From Lithospermum erythrorhizon (Eukaryota > Streptophyta > Magnoliopsida > Boraginales > Boraginaceae), in assembly GCA_019722365.1 (NCBI GenBank), contig JADFUC010000164.1, forward strand, positions 23,664 to 87,663: a DNA stretch of 64,000 bases, in the 5' to 3' direction. A model generated the notes under the pieces. It searched no databases. It was not told where the DNA came from and saw only the letters and a program-made list of their open reading frames with translations. Below, in pieces: positions 58,557-64,000 of the stretch. Both the position numbers and the translations under genes were made by a program. Every line of letters starts with the position of its first letter. Within the stretch, counting starts at the first letter, position 1.

Positions 58557-60070
58557 ATGACGTCCATGACCAAGAAGACTCTTGCAGATCCTGCACTCTC
58601 TACCGACTCCAACTCATGCGATCAAGCTAACGATTCGTCTTCAAGCAATGGTTCGACACCAACATCTCCTCGTCAGAATTTGCAATCAAAGTATCTCACG
58701 AAGACGCTATTGATCCCTATACTCCCCGTAGAATGACGACAACCTCTTTGAACTTTGAACAAGTCGCATCACTTACCAAGACTCTGGAGGGACTTGCTAA
58801 GTATATTGAAAGCCAAGATGCTAAGATATCCATAATCATGGAGAAGGTTGCAACCAACAGTGAAGCGGAAGCGTAACCAATGTAATGCTTCAAAAGCGCC
58901 TGCCATTTGCTAGGCTCCCCGAAAAGCTCGAGGAATGTCGAATGAATCAAACATTCGGGATTCGATCATGAGCTTATCCCTGAAACTAATCTAGGAGTTC
59001 ACTGACGTACTTCAAGGACAAGCTAGAGGATCCCAAACCTTCATATGCTTATGTTAAACCACATACTCAGCGCATTGAAATAATGAAGATGCCAAATGGT
59101 TATCAGCCACCGAAATTCCAACAGTTTGATGGAAATGGAAATCTCAAACAACATGTTGCTCATTTCGTAGAAACTTGCAATAATGCAGGAACAGATGGTG
59201 ACTATCTGGTGAAACAATTTGTTCAAGCCCTCAAAGTGGAAATGATTTGATCGTTCACCGACTGGAGCCGTTCTATCACAAATTGGCTGCCAGCAATTGG
59301 AAATGAATTTAATAGATTCTACAAGACTCGTCAGACTGTCAGCATTTATAGAACTCATAAACTAAGAAGAGCCTCGCATCGATTTCATTAATCGCTTGAG
59401 GAATTTGAGTTCAACCGCAGCATCAAGCCACATGAGGCTTCTCGTAATCACATATGGCCCAAGGTAATTTATTGGGGACCTCCAAAGACATCCTTCAAGG
59501 GATCAAACCCAAGTCATTTCCGAGGAGTTGGCTACAAGAGTTTCGCTATGACATGGAGCTTAGTATTGTCAGTGAACAAGAGCCACAACTTTGCCGCCCA
59601 AGATGTTGTAAGGACCAAAGCATACCCAAGCCAAGAAAAGTGGAAAGTGGTTTAGAAAGGATGAATGAGCAAGGCATCAATTGCTTCCTCCTGAAGCTCC
59701 CCTCGGTTAAGTCTAAGAAGAAGGAAGGAGGCGCCTTCCCGAAAAGATAAATGAGGGTATCAGTTGAAGGAATCGCAAAGAGAAAGACTATCCTTTCTCG
59801 AGTCCGATGTCTTCGAATGTTTGATGACATGATCAAAGAGAAGATGATAGAATTGTCGTGTTTAAGGCCTGTGATGAAGTCGAAAAGACCAAAGATCCGA
59901 ATTACTGCAAATATCACCGTCTAGTTGGTCATCCTATTGAGAAGTGTTTTGTCTTCAAGGACAAGGTAATGGAATTAGCTCGACAAGGAAGGATACTCCT
60001 CGAGGAAGCAGGCGTTGCCACTAATCAAGCAACTATCGGGAGTTTAAAGCATGGATCTAATAAATGTTAA
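58557..60070 (+). pseudogene. Tat gag, broken
   Basis: The N-terminal part (58557-58880) includes FEQVASLTKTLEGLAKYIES, typical of Tat gag coiled regions. The core starts MKMPNGYQPPKFQQFDGNGN at 59085 and continues with KQHVAHFVETCNNAGTDGDY. A later frame (59858-60070) has DPNYCKYHRLVGHPIEKCF, the zinc-binding segment. Several stops and frame changes separate these pieces. Gag would coat the element RNA. Confidence 0.75.
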
Positions 60071-60479
60071 TGTTCGGGGCGAGGATGTACCCATGCCACT
60101 ATTACTGTGATCTAAAAGGAGAGTAACCATGCTCAGTTCATCAGCATAAGCATCAAAGAGAAAGAACGGACTCGGCTCATGTAGTTAAACGCCTCATTCC
60201 CGCAAGTAAGTCGAGACAAACTTTTTACCAAAGATAAAGAAGGTTACCAATAAGAGAAGATTGTTGACTTACCATCCCATTGGTACTTTGGTAAGAGTTG
60301 AGCCGGGTCTTACCGAAAACCATCCCCAATCACTTCGGCAGACTTCATTCCCCGGTAGGCTCGTACAACGGGTACGAATCTTGTCACCATATTTCTACGA
60401 AGAGGAAGAGGAAACTTTCCAAAAGAAGAAACACTCTAGACGGATGAAGAAAAATGTACAGTTTCCCTCACATTCACTG

Positions 60480-60720
60480 AAGAGGATTTGCTTCTTGGCT
60501 ATGTCAATTCATAACCCACCTCCGTATGTATCCGGGGTATATGCAGCAGAGTCACGAATCTTAATTGATGGAGGATCGGCGGTAAATATTTTACCATTGA
60601 AGACCCTCAAGATAATTGGTGTTTCGATTGAGGAGCTGCAACAGAGTCGACTTATGATTCAAGGCTTCAAATCCATGAGGCCAAGGACTCAGAGAAAGTT
60701 ATCCTCTCGCCATCCATAGG
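60480..60720 (+). pseudogene. Tat protease remnant
   Basis: The frame 60261-60719 contains LIDGGSAVNILPLKTLKIIG, the Tat aspartic protease loop (D-G-G-S-A in place of the retroviral D-T/S-G-A). The catalytic D is kept. A frame break follows at about 60670. It would cut the Gag-Pol polyprotein. Confidence 0.7.
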
Positions 60721-61581
60721 GAGATATGAAGTTCAACTCATGGTTTCTGCACAATGGCGCGAAGACCACCTACAACATGCCGCTTGGACCACCATGGATA
60801 CACTCCACAAATAACGTTGTTCCTTCCACGCTCATCAATGCTTCAAATATAGCAGCATGGAGTCGAAAGGACGACATAAGTGCACGATAACCTATTCATA
60901 GAACTTGAATCACACTTCGCGGATGCAAAATATTACATCCGGAAGAATAAGGAATTCGATGAGCCATCAAAAGAAGAAGTTCTTTTAAAGATCCAAGAAA
61001 CAAAGGAAAGAGAGAAGGAAGATGTTAGAGTTCCAATAATTCATTTTACATCAAAGAATACTGAAGAGAAGAGATCTGTGAGTCCTACAGGTTTTAAAGG
61101 TTTAAACCTCTCCCTATCAAGGTGTTAATGAAGCACATGTAGCTCCACTTCTAAAGTCTTAGAAGGATTTGTCGCCCCTATTGGTGTGGACAAGCACAGA
61201 GCAGCGGAGAGAGGTGGAAACTCTACCAAAAAATGTGATAACCGATCGAAGTCATATGACCTCTTGGTCAAAGCCGGTAATGACCCAAAAAGGATGAAGG
61301 CCACCTGAAGCTACCGCTGCACTGACCGGTGAAAAGCGTGCACGGCCTCACGAGACTAAAATGCTTAAGGATAGAGGATACGCCATCAAAAGCCCACAGC
61401 GTGTGGCTCCTGATATACACTACCCCCCTCCCTCAAGGCTTGAATTCAGCACAAGAGAAACAATAACTACATTTCCGGGTTGTTAAGATGTCTCTCCAAG
61501 CAAAGTTCTCGAGGTACGATCGTAGAAGCCGAGATCAATCGCCCTCGATACCTGAGGCTTAATGGATTAAATGAGCACCAG

Positions 61582-61690
61582 AAGTCGATTTTCCAAAGGG
61601 TGGGAGCATCACCCCAACGACGAAAGTCTGTATTCCAAAGGTTGGGGGCAGCAATCCAAAAACGAAAGTCTCAGATTTCGAGAGGTCAAT
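61582..61690 (+). repeat. 42-bp repeat encoding a 14-residue unit
   Basis: Within one frame (61480-61716), units start at 61582, 61624 and 61666. They read KSIFQRVGASPQRR, then KSVFQRLGAAIQKR, then KSQISRG. FQRLG-type repeats are usual in the linker between protease and RT of Tat elements. Confidence 0.7.
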
Positions 61691-62199
61691 CCGCTAGCAA
61701 GGACTCTAGTATTTGATGTTTAAAGTGGAACAAAAGTGTCATGAGTCCCAAGGTAGGGATGAAAGATGTCTGCTTAATATGGCCCCAAGAGTCGTGCATC
61801 ACTGGAAGGTAAAGCCGGGCAGACTTTCAAAGAACCTGAGAACTCCGAGGAGAGCTGCCAGATCTCTACCATATTATAAGCCAATGACGATGAGACCATA
61901 GAGGAGGACGCCGAAGAGGCCCCATCAACATTTGAGGAAGGTGTAAAGTCGACTGTTGATGAGCTGAAAGAAATTAACTTAGGCACAGACGACGCAGCCT
62001 GGCCCCATATATACGCCTCCCTTTTAACTCAGAAAGAGGAAAAAAGGGCACGTGGATCTTCTCCACAGTTTCGAGACGGTTTGTACGACTCACGTAGATG
62101 CCTGGTTTGGATCCAAAGATCTAATTCATCATCTAGTCAGAAAAGAAAGGGTTAGGCGATCAAGTAGGCTCAAATAAGATTTCGGCCCGTAGCTGTCTC

Positions 62200-62800
62200 G
62201 CAATTGAAGCCGGGTAAATAAATTGATCGATGCTAGTTTCATCCGGGAGGTGAATTATCCGACTTGGTTGTCCAACATAGTTCCCGTAAAGAAGAAGAAT
62301 GGAAAAATACGAAGTTTGGCGCTGACTTCCGTAGATCCTGCAATCAAGCGTGTCCAAAAGATTTTCCTTTGCCTATACCGAGTTAATGATTGATGCAACA
62401 ACCGGGCATGAAGCATCGACATTTATGGATGGTTCTTCTAGTATAACCAAATTCTAACGGCACCGTAAGACAGAGTTAACTCTTTTAACTCCTGCATATA
62501 TTGTTACAAAGATGCCATTTGCTTGAAGAACGCTGAGCAACATACCAAATAAGGCCATCCAAAAATATTTGACGATATGTTCCATAAGAATAAGCTGAAA
62601 GTAAACGATGATTTGCTGTGAAATCAAAGAGCAAGTGAATATCAGCGATCCGATCTCGTAGTGTTGGAGAGACTTCGACGCTATCAACTCAAGATGAATC
62701 CTCTGAAGTGTGCTTTTGGTGTAACCTTGGGAAAGTTTCTAGGCTTCATAGTTCGTCAGTGGGGTATCGAGATAGAGCAACCAAAGATTGATGCCATCGC
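62200..62800 (+). pseudogene. Tat reverse transcriptase, broken
   Basis: IDASFIREVNYPTWLSNIVP (62224-62283) starts the palm. TFMDGSSS (62420, catalytic D present), KIFDDMFHKNKL (62555) and VNDDLL (62600) follow. The YVDD box is thus altered to VNDD, but keeps both aspartates. The frame 62661-63020 carries ERLRRYQLKMNPLKCAFGV and the connection GKFLGFIVRQWGIEIEQPKI. Frameshifts occur between most motifs. Confidence 0.8.
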
Positions 62801-63079
62801 CAACATGCCAGAACCTTGCAATATCCACGAGCCTGGGCAGAGTCTACAAGTGGTGCTTGGCTTACCTTCGTCGTTTCATTTCCAACCCGGCAGGGAGATG
62901 CCAACCTTTCAGTCGATTGATGAAGAAAGGACCTTGTTTGATTGGGATGAAGTACGAAGAATGCTTACAAGTATCAAATCATACTATGAAACGCCTCGCT
63001 ACTGGCCGCACCACCCATGAAAAACCACTAATCCTTTACGTCAGCACAGAACGATCGGGCAAGTAATATCGCACAAGAG

Positions 63080-63360
63080 AACGAGGAAGGAAAGGAGAAT
63101 GCATTGTACTATCTGAGTCGGATGATGACACCAAATGAGCTGAAGTATGCTCCAATTGAAAAGCTGTGTCTGGCCCTCATTTTTGCAATCCAGAAGCTGA
63201 AACATTACTTTCAAGCTCATACTGTCCGTTTAATCTCAAAAGCAAATCCGATCAAATATGTTATGTCGAAACCTGTCTTATCAGATCGGTTGGCAAGGTG
63301 GTACCTCCAAATCCAACAATTTGAAATCATATATGTGCCTCAAAGTCGTTATGCTTAAGG
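63080..63360 (+). pseudogene. Tat RNase H (retrotransposon type), partial
   Basis: The frame 63104-63358 reads YYLSRMMTPNELKYAPIEKL then CLALIFAIQKLKHYF, the RNase H-like domain of gypsy RT. Well conserved, but cut off from RT by a frameshift near 63050. It would remove RNA from the RNA:DNA hybrid. Confidence 0.75.
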
Positions 63361-63429
63361 CATTCTTAGCGCATCATCCCATACCGTACCGAACGGGAAC
63401 TCTCTCTCGATGAATTACCGCATTTAGGA

Positions 63430-63920
63430 TGTGATGGTGATCGAAATTCTACCGCCATGGAAGATGTACTTTGACGGTGCAGCTTGTAGGGATGGAGCTG
63501 GAGCTGGAGTTGTTTTCATAACACCTGAACAAGATATGCTCCCATATTCATTCTCGTTAAGTAACAAATGTTCAAACAATGTGGCGTATCGCTTTGATGT
63601 TAGACCAAATCGCAAATGAAATGGTGGAAACTCGTGCGCTGAGAGCTTACTATGACTCACAACTGGTCATCAGCCAACTCCTTGGGGATTATGAAGCCTA
63701 AAAGCCCGAGTTCATACCATACTACGACTACGCACCGAAACCTACGAATCAATCAAGACTTCTATCGAACACGCTCCGAGATCATGGAACAAGCTTGTGT
63801 TCGGGATTCTTTGGCAAACCTGCCTCGTGATTGGCAATACATGAGAAGGAGATTCGATCCCGTATGTCAGAAAATCAGTCGGTATCATCTATGTTCGAAA
63901 ATAGAGAAGATGCTTACTTA
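63430..63920 (+). pseudogene. Second, archaeal-type RNase H of Tat element, partial
   Basis: PPWKMYFDGAACRDGAGAGV (63446-63505) is the first strand of an aRNH domain with its catalytic aspartate in FDGA. The follow-up NKCSNNVAYRFD shows a change at the usual NNVAEY..L, losing the glutamate. After 63619 only broken frames remain. Dual RNase H domains are established for plant Tat elements. Confidence 0.75.
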
Positions 63921-64000
63921 ATCGGGCCGTCAAGCGAAACTCCATGTAGTCGAAGTGTCTATGAGATCGATAGCAATACGTAACCGAACGAAGCACAGAT

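Larger units (their letters stand above)
57412..64000 (+). mobile_element. Tat-lineage Ty3/gypsy element, runs off the window
   Basis: 5' LTR (57412 to about 58295), primer site (58298-58314), gag, protease, RT and RNase H domains follow in the usual order, with integrase expected beyond the window. Two RNase H-like domains, the second of the archaeal-like type, are a known mark of plant Tat elements. Many stops and frameshifts show it is dead. It is the best-preserved gypsy copy here and the reference for reading the two others. Confidence 0.85.

Noticed and set aside
1..64000. Defence systems, CRISPR arrays, phage or plasmid genes, biosynthetic clusters
   Set aside because: The window is plant-like nuclear DNA dominated by transposable elements; nothing bacterial or clustered was seen on either strand.

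Overview
The window looks like nuclear DNA from a eudicot plant. It is AT-rich and repeat-dense, and it holds one intact, intronless, plant-specific gene in a sea of decayed transposable elements. Recurring ATACGGAGTA-type termini and the style of the Tat elements would fit Caryophyllales, but that is a guess. I see no bacterial, organellar or viral gene set, no CRISPR array and no rRNA.

The one convincing host gene is on the minus strand at 29084-30619. It is a 511-residue GT47 glycosyltransferase of the MUR3/XLT2 group, predicted to add galactose to xyloglucan in the Golgi. A Stowaway-like MITE, a large fold-back MITE and a tRNA-derived SINE lie downstream of it. About 640 bp upstream of its start begins the 5' LTR of a very large retrotransposon.

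Left part (1-28800): AT-rich DNA with no gene (1-2200); a dispersed repeat (copy A, 2205-2690); a gag-only copia element with two LTRs (2756-5623); a minus-strand LTR fragment; a chromovirus-like gypsy remnant with LTR, primer site, gag and protease traces (about 6477-10721); a Tat-lineage gypsy remnant whose integrase reads on the minus strand while a C-rich reading-frame region with its own TATA-like box reads on the plus strand (about 11200-14250); a solo LTR (14664-16453); a second copy of the dispersed repeat (copy B), split by an L1-type LINE (about 18798-24236); then SINEs, an Athila-like LTR and MITEs.

Right part (31262-64000): a roughly 20.7 kb non-autonomous Tat-like element (LTRs at 31262-33595 and 50334 to about 52040). 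Its 5' LTR contains a foreign solo LTR, and its interior holds a nested copia element (about 39551-47935), two related minisatellite blocks, a 78-bp tandem repeat and another LTR. It is followed by a minus-strand non-autonomous copia element (52561-55228) with good primer site and polypurine tract, then gene-free DNA. Last comes a second Tat element (57412 to the window end) with LTR, gag, protease, reverse transcriptase and two RNase H domains, all broken by stops and frameshifts.

Nothing here clearly forms a new biological system. The most interesting points are the antisense reading-frame region with its own promoter-like box inside the Tat remnant, the paired minisatellites, the natural empty site for the LINE, and retroelement DNA close upstream of the xyloglucan gene. 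All repeat boundaries were read by eye and are approximate.
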